A stretch of 64,000 nt of DNA from positions 4,702,444 through 4,766,443 of the forward strand of contig WMCF01000006.1 in NCBI GenBank assembly GCA_009792885.1, read 5' to 3'. The stretch comes from Eremophila alpestris peregrina. Its lineage: Eukaryota; Chordata; Aves; Passeriformes; Alaudidae. Each line of letters begins with the position of its first letter. The first letter of the stretch is position 1. The notes beneath the pieces are model-generated. The model saw nothing but the letters and a program-made list of their open reading frames with translations. It was not told the origin of the DNA and made no database searches. This document shows, one piece after another, positions 11,401 to 25,532 of this stretch. The translations under genes were made by a program, and so were the position numbers.

Positions 11401-14214
11401 GAAAATACCCCATGGTTTATCCAATGCCTCTGAGCACATATTTCTGGTGGAATTCTTGAGTAATGACATGGAAGGCAGATCAGGCTACCTGTAAAGTAAA
11501 AAATGCATCAGGCTGTGTGAGAACCACAAGGTGACTTTACAACAAGAACTCTATCAAAGGAGGAGAGGTGTGACTGGAATTAAACAGAAGACAACTGTAA
11601 TAAAAAGGTGCCAAATGACAGGATGGAGTCATCTGTCTGAAAATATCTTAATGTCTGCCACTTAAGCATACACAAGTGCTTGAATAGGTAATTTATTATA
11701 AAGTTAGTGTGTTGCACTTCTTGTTTCTCCATGCATTAGAGGAAAAGGCATGTTTCATCTTAATATGCTGAATGTGTTTTCCTTCTGTCCACAATCCACA
11801 GTTAAGTGATTCAATTTCCATGCCTGACTTCTGTTTCTTCCATGGACCCAGAAATGTTACATCTGTAATGATCTGATGAAAAATCCTGTAGAAGTCAGTG
11901 GAAAGTCTTCTGCTGGCATTAATGGCCTTTAAATCACACTTTAAGTCAAAGGTTTAAAGTGAAGAAGTGAATTGGTAGCCTCTGTATTTCTGCAGATAAG
12001 TTTGTTGATGACATTGGGCTATATTTTTGAGAACTGAATGTTCACTTTACCATTTTTTACCACTTTATCATTACTCTTCTATGTACAATGTCTGAAAATG
12101 AGCTCCCTCTTTTTTGAAAACACAATGGATGGCTTCTTTCTCTTTTTTTAATGCACTTCCATTGTGTTGAACCAAAAGAAAAATTAAATCATTCTACTGC
12201 TATAAGCTATTCTATTGCTATATATATTGCTATAAGATCTGTGTATCTGTCAATCTTGAATATTCTTGTAGGGGATAGTGAGAGTGGGTAATAAACTCAT
12301 GTGAACTCAGCAGGAAATTAAGGATGCATTTGCAAAATAAAGAGAACTACAAATAGAAATGTTTTCAAAGAGAGAGGCAAGAACTCATGGAGAAAGCATC
12401 TAAAAGTACAGAAGAAAGAGTTTACTGGTCCTAAGCTAAGGGACCATGCCCACAGTAAGATTAGAGGGCATAGGTGGGATGTGGGGACTTTCCTTTCTCA
12501 TGGGATCTAACAATTACTATGAGGGGGATGCATGAGGTTGCCTTCCTGCATGCTCTGGTGTCCTCTGGCTTTGGAAATGTGTGAATTACCTGCAACTGTC
12601 AATCTAACAGAAGCTTTTGCATTCCCCTTTTCTGTCTTTTGTGAATGCCTATGAATCCTAGGACTTCTGTTCTTTTGTACGTTTTGTCTTGTCTCTCTGG
12701 AAAGGAAGCAGAGGCCACAAAAAGGGTTCTTGAAATACACTTAAAAGAGACTGGTTGGATGGAGTAGCTGAGAACAGGTGTCCCTGGTGCACATCACAGA
12801 TTATCAGGTGCAAGTGTGGCCGTGTAGTAGTGATAGTGAGAAAGCAGTTCAAGTTTTGAGCTTCCTTCCTCCATCTGTATTTCCGCCGATGGGTGTTCTC
12901 ATTCTACTGAGACAGCTGTATTTAGAGAGACGATTTTCACACCTGTAATTACCACTCATTGTTCCCACCTTGGAACAGAAGTGTGAACATGCGAGGACAC
13001 AGACTACATTTGGGATCATTTCAGGCATCTAATGAACCCTTTGGAAGCACTTCCAAGCATATCCTTCACACCATGCTTACAATGTATACAGCAGGCAAGG
13101 AAATGTTCCAGAAGAAAGTTGTGTTCCTTATTTCTAGCTAAACACAGCAGTATCTCCATGCAAAACTATTTTGTCTGACAAGCAGTTTTCCTTGCTGAAA
13201 CAGATCCCAATTTCCTGCTGCCCTTCCAGCCTTCCTCCATCAAAAGCAAGAAGACGAGCTGAAAATCAAGCTAACAGAGTAAGCAAACCAGTCCCTTGGA
13301 AATAGAGTAGCAGAACTTGTTAATTAGATGCAAGGCTTTCCTCAATGCCCCACGTGCTTCTGCAGTGTTGAGTTCAATCAACTTGAATTTCTAAAAGCAA
13401 ATGCAGGTGAACAGTACATCCATAATTCTGTCATCTCTAAGTGGTGTGCTGTGCCTTTACCACACATCCGTGCTCCCTGTCTTGGAAATGAATAGAGTGG
13501 GAAATGCCTGATGTAACGTTCTTTCCATGCTCTGAAAAAGCCACACATCTGCTAATATTTAGGGTTCTTCACTTCCATTGGGTAATCCCCTCACCTCTCA
13601 TATACAATGCCATCTAACACCCCTCTTTTGTTTTCCAAGGATAAAAATCCACAGACTTCACTCATCTCACATTTAATGGATTATAATCCCCAAGACAAAA
13701 AGAGAAATTATGCTAAACTCCTGGCACAATCTATTCAGCACACTGCTGAAATGAGGCACCACAGCCCCTGCTAAGGTACATTTGCAGCTCTTCCTTTCTC
13801 CACACAGAGGATGCCTGAAGCACTTCACATCACAATCACAGCTCTCCTGATTGCTCCATTTTATCTTCAGCCCTTCAGGACACTTATAGCTAATAAACTG
13901 GGTGCAGCTAAACTACTGGCAGGTGCTTCTTCCTTTCTATCATTTCAGTCAGGGTCAGCAGAATTAAAGTTGTTTGGGTAAATAATGTATATATATGGCT
14001 TATCTCTGTTATTTTCTGGTTTTCAGAGGTCTGAGATTTAGGAATTACAGAAAATACTGTAAATAGCTGCAAATACCTCTGAGCTTTGAAGAATTATAAG
14101 TCCTGATGAGTCTGACTATTTTTACAAGAAAAGAAAACTCCGCCCTAAGTATACATCTGGGGCATATTTTGGACTCCAACAGCTAGAATTGAAGCAGTTT
14201 GTGGGTGAGTAGTG
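8446..14214. other. Unique AT-rich non-coding DNA with possible regulatory stretches
   Basis: No gene or transposon recognised across about 5.8 kb. The part around 8990-9280 is rich in TAATT homeodomain-type cores and reads like a candidate conserved non-coding element. A small cluster of near-repeats of ATTGCTATA lies at 12195-12235. Open frames at 9784-10248, 11312-11494 and 12507-13141 have no recognisable motifs. Confidence 0.5.
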
Positions 14215-14320
14215 GGTGGTATCCCTGCCCATGGTAGGGAGGTTGGAATTAGATGATTTTAAGGACTCTATGAACTAAAATCTTGCTGTGATTCCAGGAA
14301 TTATGATTCTACAATTCTAT
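14215..14320 (+). mobile_element. CR1 LINE 3'-end fragment
   Basis: Sense-strand CR1 3' end: gtggtatccctgcccatggt, then ggttggaattagatgatttt, and after a diverged stretch the tail attatgattctacaattct. Only about the last 100 bp of the element are present. Substitutions suggest an old insertion. Confidence 0.85.
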
Positions 14321-16164
14321 TTTTCTTCCCTGTCTGAGCTATAGTTGATGTCTGCATGAGAAAAAACATGATTTTTTGTAAGGTTACTGTCTTGCAGATA
14401 TCATATGTAGAGGGAAACTATCTTCAACTTCTTAACCTTTAAATACCAGTTCCAGGCACCAAGTTCTCACATTTCAGACTCTGAGAGTCACTTCACAATG
14501 CTGAAAGTGTCTTTCAACAGATGTGCACAGCCTGGATTTACTTGTACTTTATTGGCCATTAAGGAGCCTCAGCAACTTCCAGAAATGCCTTCAAGCGCTG
14601 CCACCCCTGGAATTTCTGTGTCAGGCATGAGCCCGGGAGGAGCACTGCTTTTTGTGGTACTGTGTACTGCTCTTGCACAAAGTTGTCCCATGTCACTGTC
14701 TGTGGCCTCAGCATGCAGCCTCCTCCTTTGCAATTAGGAAAGCATAGAGAGGAGATATTTGTCAGAGAGGTTACAATCACAACTATCCTTTTAAGGAAGT
14801 GGGACATAACCTGTCTTTATTCAGTTTAATATGTAACTTATTTTATCACTTTTCACATTAATTACCTAACTATTTGGGGCCTCTCTTCTTATACCACAGG
14901 GAAATCCTGTGAAGCTTGTCTAAAGAAAAACAACCTTTCCTGTAAGGGAAAGAGTTGTTTTTTCATTAACGGGTGCTCTTAACCAGAGAGTAATCAGAGA
15001 GTTCTTGAAAGAGCTGTACTGAGCAGAAACCAGGAGCCAAATATCTTTTGCATATGTTTTTCAAATCCAGAATACACCTGTACTGGTTCTGCTGTGTCCA
15101 AGACCGATCTCCCCTTTCACTCAAGGCATACTCAAAGCCAGGAAGATGGGCCAAGTCATATTTTCTTATATACCTCAGTAAATTGTTAATGGAAGTACAG
15201 TCTGTCCTACTTAACATTTGCCAATCTTCCTGTATATGTTTTGAAGTGAAGAACATTTACCTGCCCTGTATCTGGAAGTGGTGTTGTACCTCTTCAGACA
15301 AATTAAGGATATCATACTGCCTGACTTCCAGGAACCACTTTACTCCCATAGATCACTTGTGTGATGGCTGTCTGAAATCATATACAATGACCTAATTCTT
15401 AATTTAATAGAAACTTTCCTATGGATTTAGCTTCTGCAGTAATTTTTTTTTTTGTGGGGAAATGAATTCTTCCAATGTAAGCAGAATCCTGTCAGTAATG
15501 TTAATTTAGTCCATATGAAGCAGAACCATAAAGACCTCAGACCTCAATTTCTAACAGTAGCCACCAAGACACTAACTTTTGCTACAGCTCTGCTGGACTG
15601 CTTTTCCTGTCCTTTTGACTAATCTTTCATATTCATGTCCTGTATGGTTGCAAAACACTTTTGCAGTTAATTTGGTGTGAGTGGTAATTCCCATGATTCC
15701 CATCTCACCCGTATGCTTCTGCAATTACTGTTATTCCTTCAGAAAAGAGAATCATTCCCACATTTTCATATTATTTTTCAAACATTTTGCACACACAACT
15801 CTGCTTATGGCTGCAGATTTAAGACCTGTTCCAGCTTGCTGTACTTGTCCTGCCCTTGATTTACTATTTGCAATGGTAAATGTGGAGCATTTATGTAACA
15901 CTTTGCCTGTGGAGGCTCCACTGTGCAGAACAAAAGTGGCAGGTAACACTATCCCTGTTTTACAAGTGGTAAAATCTGACATAATGACAGTTTCAGCTTA
16001 TTCAGGCAGTTCTTAAATTGTGGGAGGAACTCACTAGAGCTGTGCTTCAGAAAAGTAGTGTTGAATTAAGCATTTGTAAAACACCAGCCCTGTGATCCCT
16101 CTTCTCCCTCGCACAGGGCTGAAGAACAGCAGTGTAGAAATGGGGGGAGAAAAAGTGCCAGAAC
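14321..16164. other. Unique non-coding DNA, possible decayed SINE scrap
   Basis: No gene recognised. The open frame at 15048-15395 (115 codons) has no recognisable family. A segment near 15945-16005 has a string resembling the MIR core (actatccctgttttacaagt), but the match is short and uncertain. Confidence 0.45.
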
Positions 16165-16415
16165 AAGCATGTATTGCTGGGTATAGGTATAAATTGGAGG
16201 AGGAGTGCCTGGAGAGCAGCTCTGCAAGGAGCAATCTGGGAGTGCAGGTCAGCAGCATCTCAGTCTGAGCCAAGTGTGCCAAGGGGCAAACCACATCCTG
16301 GGGTGCATCAAACACAGCATAAGCAGCGGGTCAGAAGAGGTGAGTGTCCTGCTGTATTCAGACAGGTGTTTCACATGCCTCTGCCCTGCCCTTTGACACC
16401 CCTGCTATGTATATT
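16165..16415 (+). mobile_element. CR1 LINE internal fragment (end of ORF2)
   Basis: Sense-strand CR1 from the last part of ORF2: gagagcagctctgcaaggag, then atctgggagtgcaggt, catcctggggtgcatcaaa and agcagcgggtcagaagaggt. This corresponds to the peptide block that usually reads ILGCIK in CR1. The 3' UTR and tail are missing, so the copy is truncated at both ends or its 3' part was deleted. The right edge is fuzzy. Confidence 0.85.
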
Positions 16416-19400
16416 GAGGTCTTAAGCCAGCCTAAAGCAGTGTAACTCCATGAAAACCAAGTGAATGACACCACTTAGAGACAGCTGACAGCCTCCATCA
16501 TAAGCAACCATCTCCCTCTGTGAAGAGAGAGATAGAGTCAAGCTTGCTCTTTAAGATGCAGATGGAAGATCGATTGAAGAGGAGTTGAAGACCACCAGGA
16601 TAGTTTTGTTTCCACTATGAGCATCAGTCTTCATTAGAGATTAAAAATACTGTGTCCATACAATTGCTCCATTTCTCTCATCATTTATTATAATCACTGC
16701 TGACTTTCTGTTTTGCCTCCAGTCGCTTTGCTGTGACAACAATGATTAATAAGGATCATTCAGAAAGATATTTATAGACAAAGTAGGATTTAATTCCTTG
16801 GCAACAAACAAATAATTTACCTTTTAAGGGGAGAAGTCTAAAATGAAAATAAATTTTTTGAAATCTTGTCAATTCTGTAAGCCATGCTGGACTTTCAAGT
16901 GACAAGCACACTGTAACCCAATCATGCTATTGAATCACTATATAGCTTGCACAAAATAATTAGAAAGAAAAGGGAGACCAAATTTAAAATGTGCAGGGGT
17001 TAATCACAGGTTCTTTTCAAGACTGAGTCCATTCTGCAGTTCCATGTGCAACTCCTGTAAAACTGCATTCAACCTGGAAATAAAGCATAAACAGAGGATT
17101 GTCAAAAGAATTATTAACAGCCATGCACTGGAACCCAAAAATCCTTTTCACATTTTATATGCAACTGAATGTGACAAAGAATAGCCATGACCAACTTTTT
17201 ATTTCAAGAAAGAAACAGATGCAAAGCAGGGATTGCAAAAGTCTTGCTCTCTTTTGTTTCAGAATTTGTTATCCCACTGGCTGAAGCTTTTGCAGTTAAG
17301 AGTCAAATAATATACTTCCTATGCCACACAAGACTAAAGTTTCAGCCCCATTCAAGTTCTGGTAGTGCAAACATGTCAGCCTTGTCTTTGGCTGGCAAAT
17401 AGGTATTTGTATTTTCTGAAGATATTTGGGGAATAATACAGCTAATATTAAATACTGTCACACTGAGTTTGGTCAAAATGTCCAAACCTGTCATCAGACT
17501 TCTCAAACTCTACACAAATTAATTGTCAGAGACACTAGAACCCTGTCATTGCTCTTAACCGTAACAGCACTGGGACACTCCAGGACTGGGAGAATGAGGA
17601 TACTTTTATTTGTCTGCTAGGTATTAATTTAGCACCATTACCTATTTGATCTATGTCTATCTCACCAGGTTAACATAGTGGTGAAAACTGCTGGGTGTAG
17701 AGGTATATTGTCCTGGATCAGTTCCCTTTTGCAGTAGGTAGGCGCTCAAGCCACCAAGGAAAGGGTGAAGTCAGCTATCTTTTGGGAAAGGTTCCTGGGC
17801 AGTTAAACATCTAAGATGTACTTGGGATTTCAGTAAAAGAGATGGTGTAAAAAGCTCATGTGTATACTGGGGAACAGTCTAATGGTTTATTGGCAAAGAT
17901 GACTTTATTTCAGGGCGTGAGAACATTCCTGGACATATTTGGATTTATTACCATAAGTGCAGTGTTTTGTGTCAAACTTTTGCTTACACCTCTTAGGGGA
18001 GTCAAGTATAAGGTAATGCATTGGGGTAATCCTGTGGTTTTCACTCTGTTGAGAAACTTAGCTTTCCAGGAAGGTGATTTTTAGAAAATTAAATCCATCT
18101 GGGTACTTCAGGGTTCTCAGCCAACCGTTGGTCTAAACATCTACCATGTCTGTGAAGGACCTTGCTTCAGTCCATGTGATACCCAAGAGGAAGCACTTGT
18201 TCAGGAATAAATCATGAAAATGGGGAGCTTAGCACAAAAGCTGCACGTAGCAGAAAAGCGTAAGAATTTGTGTTGATGTATTATGAATGAGATTTCCCAT
18301 ACCACACAAGAACCTACCAGACATCTCACTCCCTTGTCTCCTCCTCCTTTTCAAACACACTTATGGGCTTCTAGTGTTTGGTGTGGGCCCTGCTATTTGT
18401 CATCTCACACTTTACTGAGTGCCTTTTACTTGTGAGCAAGCACAGAAAGCAGAGACTTTTCAGGGAAAGCTCTTGGCCCTGGGCTCCCACGATGGTGTGG
18501 CAAGGGCAGTTTCTTACCTTGGCTATGGCTGAATAAGGGTTTGATGGAGCAGCAAGGCAATGGCTTTGAAAGACAGTTCTCTCTTTTTTTTCTTTTTATT
18601 ATTTTGTCTCAAGGGAAAAATTGGGGAATCACTGTGAATCTGTAGCAAAGGGAGCAAGCTATTATTCAGGAGCCTTTATTTGGAAAGCCCATATTTTCTA
18701 TTCTTTCTTCTAAGGCTGAACTCAAACCTCATACCAGAAACATATGCTCATCTTGCCCAGGGTGAGGGAGATAAAAGTCACCCTTCTTCCCCACCCTTTC
18801 TCTCCTGAAGCAGAGCCTCAGAGCTGGAGTGGAAAAACTCTGTAGCTTGTTTATTCTCAGCCCACAATGTAATGCTAACAACAAAATTTGCATAAGACCA
18901 GTAAGCAGTGCTTGATGTTTGTACATGTCATTGCACATATGAGTGGAGACCCATTACTACCTCAGATTTTAATTACTCTTAGTGAATTTCTCCCTTTCTT
19001 TAAAGACATATGCATTTTCCACATTTTTTTAATCAAGTCAGAAACATGCCTATACTGCCTGAGGACTGTTCAGTGCCTGTTCATCCAATAGCCACACAAG
19101 TTATTAGGTGCCCCATCTGAGAAAGAACATGGTAAAACACATTCCACAGTGCTCCAAAGTGGGCAAGCACACTTATCTAAAGTGGATCAAGAGAACACAC
19201 GCATCTATACCACATGTACTTTTAATTAACAAACACTTTAGCAGCACAGTAACTTGTATTCACAAGATGCATCTGAATGGAAATCTGACTTTAGACTTCT
19301 TGAAAACTGCTCTAATGAGAAATGAAAGCTGCTGAATGATCTTATCGGAAAAGATTCTGAACACTTTCCTTGGACTGAGAAACAAAATCCCTGAATGCCC

Positions 19401-22400
19401 TTTTGTGCTCAGTCACTAAATGTTACTGGCTTCTTTAAGGAATGTTTTTAGCTGGCTATTAAAAGAGATTGGAACCAATCACACAATCTTTCACTGATGA
19501 TTTCTGGAATAAAGCATGAAAAGAACTAGATAATTTGATCCCACATTTCCTCTCCTGGTTCTTTCATTTTGTTTAGTGCTTGTGACTGATTAAACAGCAT
19601 TCAAATGCCAAGAAAGGGAAGGAAGGTGGGATGTGTTTTGAAGGCCTTAGCCAAAAAGAAAGTTCATTAAGTTTTGTTGCAAAAACAGCTAAAGACCTCA
19701 TAGAGAAATATATTTGTATGTGTTTGAAATGCAGCTCCATGGAAAAAAAAAAACCTGTATTTCCTTGGGCATGGCCAGCTAGGGCATAGAGCGAGGATTA
19801 TCACAGGGGCATTTAAGAGCATACCTATCAGGGACTTTGTCTGTTCAGCTTTCTAAAAATTGTCCTATTCCAGAAAAGGGAAAAAATAGTCAGTTTTCCA
19901 AATCTGAACTAAATAAGAGAACTGTAAAGAACATGCAGAATTACTTTCTTTCTCCCAGACACAAATTTCTGAAGTGGTAATCCATGAGTATGTCAGAAGC
20001 TCTATTAAATATGACTTACCAAGGGTTAATAGACCAGGGTCAAAAGAACACATATGCAGAAGAAACCAGAATTTAGATCTGTGGAGCTTGCCACAAGCTC
20101 CACCAGGGCTGAGGTTTAGCTAGCCTCTAAAATTTTCAGGAGTGTTAGTGAGAGCCAATGCATTCTGAGCTGCAGATTTTTGCTGGCTTTGTAACAATCA
20201 GGAGATATTTCTTCAGGCTAAACAGATGACTTACAGACCTCTTAGAAGCACCATAAAAACAAATATTAGGAAATAATGCACTCCATGCTATTTTATATTG
20301 TGTAACACATTGCATAACGTTTCTATGCACAGTACAGTCCCTTTGTTGTGTGAAATACTCACAGATTTCTCAGAGAGATATAATTTTTTCTACTGTGGCA
20401 TCAGCTGTGTAATCAATGTTTTATTGGCCAACAAGATTGAAATGCAGCTCATTCAATATTATTATGTGATTGAGGTTAGAAATCCCTCCTCCACCTCCAA
20501 AATAAAGTATTAGATAACCTTTATTTAACATTCTAGTAAGTAATTCATTTCAACTGAATTCTTACAACTGATACTCACAGGCAGGATATTTTTATAGATG
20601 TGGAGGTTGCGATGGTGGCACTGCACATATGTTTAATTCCTTATCATCATGATGATCAGCAGTGTTTGTTTGCTAAAGGCAGGTGGAATGAAGCTTGCAA
20701 TAGTAGAGATCTGGCAGCAGTGACAAATTGTGTACAGTTTCCACTTCCTTTCAACAGCAGGACCCTGGGTAAAACCTGCAAGAGCATCGGATCACTTAGT
20801 TTCCATTTTGGAAACCTGCTCTGAATAAATCTCTGTCATCATCAGCCTCCCTTAGTCAGCTGAAATATTTAGGCATTTGAGAGCACAAACTGGATGCCTT
20901 CTTTTAGGTGTCTCATCTTAGATGGTCAGTTGAGGTTGAAATAATCCATTCTGTTTCAACGCCTATTTCTTTCCAAAAATTGTAAGGTGAAGCTAGGAAT
21001 CTCCCTAGCTGGTGAAGTCTACTCTAAAGACATTTAATTAGGTGAAATCCAATTTATCAGAAAGGCCCAAATGCTACCCAAAAGCTATTTATAATTGTAT
21101 AAAATATTGTTAGGGAGTCAAAAATCCTCTTACAACAAAGAGCAAGAAGTAAAACATTGATCTTCCAACAGAAATGGCTACTATATAATCCTATTTGTGT
21201 TTCCTACTTCATTGAGAGATTTTGTCACAAAAAATGGTACAAGGAAAAGAAAGAAATTAAAAGCATACACAGTGGAAACAATTTTTATATTGTTATTGTC
21301 AATTATACTGAAATTTTTTGTCCAAAAGAGTGCAGAAATACAAATCTTTAGAAGTTGCTGAGCACAAAAATAACCAGATTGAGCAAACACTCATTGCAAA
21401 TTCTTTCAGTGTAAAATAATTCACAAACAGAAACACCTTAAGGTTGTAAAACATCTTGTCATGCATCTTGAAACATGTTGATGTGACAAGTTACAAGATG
21501 AATGCAATTTGGCAGGTATACATTAGGACAAGTACTGTATCACATGTAAATACTTCCCTGTTTTCAATAGAATTTAAGTTTCTAATACTCCAAACTGCTT
21601 TCAAAAAGCCCACACAAGCCCTTTTAGGCAATGTGAGCACAAATTATTGTATTTTTACTCAGAATGAATCTAAAGTTACACATGATGAAGTGTAACCAAG
21701 CCAAGTAAAATCAGAAAGTTACCACCCATCATCTGGTACCACGTAGCACTGGTTGTATGTACCTTTTTGGCACACAATCAAGAATGATCAAATCATTGTG
21801 CCATAAGAAATCAATGCCCAGCAGCTGGGTGGTAATAATTGACTCTTCATGCTTTTCCCCACCTTTGGGGAAACACATTTTGCTTCCTCTAATATATTCT
21901 GTTTCATTATTGGAATAAGCCAGGAGGCACAACTGTCCAGATGTGGGAGCTCAGCTGCATAGTGGTAATTTGTTCATCTGTCATATCTCAGCCTTGTTAG
22001 ATCATGTGTCCACACCTGCTGTGCTATATGCTCTGGACCTGGTTGTTTCAAAGTGCTTCTTTGGGTTCTAAAACGTAGAAAATTTTTGAAAAATATTCCC
22101 TTGTGCATCGGTCAAACAGAATTTTTAATTACAGTCTAACAACACAGGCATTTCAATGACAACAGGCACAAATAAATAAATAAATCTCTCTGTCAGTTCA
22201 ATCTTTTCTCAAGAATTGGTTCGGACACTGTAATTTTTCCTTCTGGTGAAAAGTTTCAGAAGAACTAAGTCAGAGCAAAAGTTTTAAAAACTAGTACTGT
22301 TAAATGCCAATGAAGTCTGAATGCAGTCTTTCTTCAGAGCATCGGTACAGATGAAAGAAGGATCAGAAAGCTCTTTTTTCCTACTGTTACCCCCAGGAGC

Positions 22401-24559
22401 AGACACTGATATGGAAAATCAGGCTGTCCCACTGTTTTTTTACAGAAAGGTGGTCCTGAGCTCACTCTCTGAAATAAAAGCCTGTAGAAGCTATCTTCAA
22501 TCTGTTTTCTTTTCCACCTTCTGTTTCAGTAAGCATCTCCAGCAGATTCTTTCTGAAAATCTCAGGGACACTAAAGGTCAAGTAATTCCTTAAGACTATC
22601 CTTTGGGACACATCACTGAGAAAACGGAGAGCAGCATGAACTGTAGGAAATGGTTTCTATAAAATACATATTAGAGCAGCACAGCATGATAAGACTCCAT
22701 TAATAATTGTTTTCTTGATTTGGTTGCTAAATGGAAGAGGAAGGTTTTTTTCCAGCATACAAATTTTTCTATTTTTTAACTTTGCTAAGTAAAAAAATCA
22801 GTAAAACACTGGAAACATTTAATTTGATCTGTAAATTAAGAATGTTATTCTAGTTTTGGAAATCTTCAGGAAAAATGATACCAATGGCTCTAGAGGACTT
22901 TGTTTAAAGTCTTTTAACACAATATAGGAAAAAAGTGACATGTGTCCCTTTTAATTGGTCCTTCAATATCAAGGGAGCTTTTTCAGAACTGGAAGGCTGG
23001 AGTTCATTTCCCTACTTTGCCTAGGGTAAGAAGTCTTACATCTCCTATAGATATCTCCTAAATTGCTACTAGGCTTTTTGTGTGGCTTGTTCTCAAACCG
23101 TAGTTTCATAATTGGTAGACTCAGACCCCCTTTCTGATTAAAGCCACAGGACTGCTGTTTTCCCACTCGGATAGCTTTTCTGTTTCCCTCCTTAGTGCTG
23201 CTGCTAATCCTTGTGAAGCAAAAAATATGGCCTGGCTGCAAGCTACATCCATGTGGAAGAAAAAAATATTTGCTTGTGCCTGTGTCTGATCCTGTCTGCA
23301 GGTTGGCTGCTCAGCTGCTGAAGGGCCAGTAAAGGTGTGAAGGGAGGAGTGGGACTGCACTGCTGGAGATGGCAATGGAGCATGCAGCCCAGGGTTTTAG
23401 CTCCCTGTGACCCACAGCTTGGATTTTGAAACCAAGCTCTCTGATTTCAGCTTAGCTCGAATGAAAAGAGCAGCTGTCAAGCTCTAAGGGAACATAAGCC
23501 AAAGCCATGCAAAATAGGAAAATTCAAAACACAGGCAGAAGGAGAATTAAGTCCTCAGGAGAGAACTACTGACATGTGATGGCACAAAACTCTGAGAAAT
23601 GAGAGCAATTCAGGAAGGTCGAAGTTCAGTCATTTCCAACAAGGAAGTTGACACTTCCCCATCTGACTGACGGCTGCCTGAACAACAGACGCTCTCAGGG
23701 TGCCTCTGTCATGGGCAGCAAGTGTGCTCCTGCTGAGCCTAGTAGCCTGTTATCCTTTGCTGCCTGCTGTGTGCATTAACTGATAAATAATTGTTGTGAG
23801 CTCACAGAATGTTTATATTCCTGCTTGCAGTGTCTGTGCACCAGGCAGGCCTCAGGGCTACCCACAGCCCTGCTTTTGTTGACTCTAAATATGACACTGC
23901 AATGGGCACAAGAGACACTGGCAGCTACTCAGCACATCACCCACTTTAGGGGTCAATAATTGCAACCAAATCAAAACCAAGGAGATGTTTTGATCCCCTC
24001 CTGTAGAGCTGGGGGCCAAGTCTGGGTCAAAGCCCCAGGCACTGCAGTCCTGGGTGAAACGGGGTGACCATCAAACCATGCAAACAGTTAATTCACTGTG
24101 CTCTGCTCCAGCCCAGCAAGAGCCATCCAGTGTGATGTGTCCTGTCCTCCTGCAAATTAGCACATGGCCTACCAGCAGCAGAGACAGACATCATATTGCT
24201 GGTAATTGACATGCGTGGAGCTGTGCCAGTCCACACCAGCTGAGAATCTGGCTTATGGACAAGTTGCATTGAATTTATTGGCAGCTCGGTTCATGCACAT
24301 AAGCTTTGTCTTCAGTGAGGAGAGGGGGTTTTCTGCAGGATTTACAGCTATCTTCCTGTAAAACACTAGGAGACACTGGATGCTGGTAATTTTTGCCACA
24401 AATTGGTAGCTGAAATCAATTGCTGATGGGGATTGTAGGGCTCAGTTCGTTTAGTTTTACTGAGGTTGCAGTCTGTGCCTTGTCACTAGGATTTTGCAGC
24501 AAGAGTCATCTCTGTATAGAAACAACCATCACTGAAGACAACCCATAGCTGATGCCCAG
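16416..24559. other. Unique non-coding DNA
   Basis: About 8 kb without a recognisable gene or mobile element. It contains only tiny simple repeats, such as four AAAT units near 22168-22185 and a 14-bp palindrome atcatcatgatgat near 20646. A CR1-like string near 18000-18035 was considered and rejected. The stretch 23700-24300 is less AT-rich, but no exon could be defined. Confidence 0.5.
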
Positions 24560-25120
24560 ACTCATATAACACATTGTGTTTCCCCCAGGGAAAGAGCACA
24601 CGCTGAGATGAAGACAAAAAATTCACTGAAAGATATTGTTTGGTTTAGTAAGAAGACACATTACATCTCCTTTGCACATTATAGCGGTGAGCTAAATTGA
24701 TCCTAAAAACGTACTGGTCCGTACAAATGGGAAAGCTGCTGCATTCATATGCACATAATGGGCTCATCCCTGCTGGGGAGCCAGCAATAGGTTATGGGTA
24801 GTTGAGAATCGACATGCCTAATTGCTTCACCTTGGTAATCAGTGACCAAATCTGGGGCGAGGAGCAGGGGTAAGAGTAGCAGGGGTGGCTGTCATGCAAG
24901 CTAATGCATTATTCAGCTATTTCTTCTCACGAAGCTTCGTTTCCAAACTAGTGATCTTCTCTGTAACTCCCATCCTCTTTTTCATATGTCTCATTAGACC
25001 CACTGGACTCATTTGCACCTGTTCAGATGAGTTAGCTTTCAAAGACGATAAATGAAGGGGGAAATGAAAAAATTACCTACTCCCCAGGGGTATTTCTGTG
25101 CTAACCCATCCATTACTGCT
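24560..25120. other. Candidate conserved non-coding element
   Basis: A stretch of complex, repeat-free sequence with no open frame of note and no simple repeat. It mixes homeodomain-like (TAATTG, TAATGCATTA) and E-box-like cores, as vertebrate conserved non-coding elements often do. This is an inference from texture only; no conservation could be measured. Confidence 0.2.
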
Positions 25121-25498
25121 TGACTAATGTCTTGAAGCATGAGAGTTTATACCCTTTATGCATTTTATTCTGTTCTGTGTAACTAGCTGATATTATCCCT
25201 ATGTCTAATTAAGATTCCCACTCCTTAATTCTGAAATAGAAGAGAATTTCTGCTGTATTTCCTCACATAAAACTATTTTATGAGCTGAAAAAATGGTCTT
25301 TGTTCACAACCTGTGAAACTCTGCACTTCATGTGAATGAAAAATGTTAGCGAACTTTTCTGGCATATTCTGACATACGAGTGTGGAAAGGAATATATTGG
25401 CATTTAGAGACTTTTCTGTACTTGGAAATTCAAATGAGGGGATTGAAATCAGTCAATTGTTTAGTAGTTTCAGGGCAGATAAATGAGTCTGCTACCAC

Positions 25499-25532
25499 TT
25501 TTTTTTTTCTTTTTCCTTTTTTCTTTCCCTTA
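25499..25532. repeat. Pyrimidine-rich low-complexity tract
   Basis: Run of T broken by single C residues (t8-c-t5-cc pattern), with the purine strand on minus. Too short to suggest more than local slippage. Confidence 0.75.

Noticed and set aside
15048..15395. 115-codon plus-strand frame
   Set aside because: Cysteine- and serine-rich with no recognisable motif, overlapped by a 96-codon minus-strand frame. Likely chance.
18000..18035. CR1-like string (aaggtaatgcattggggta)
   Set aside because: Only about 30 bp resemble an old CR1 block, and neither flank continues the match.
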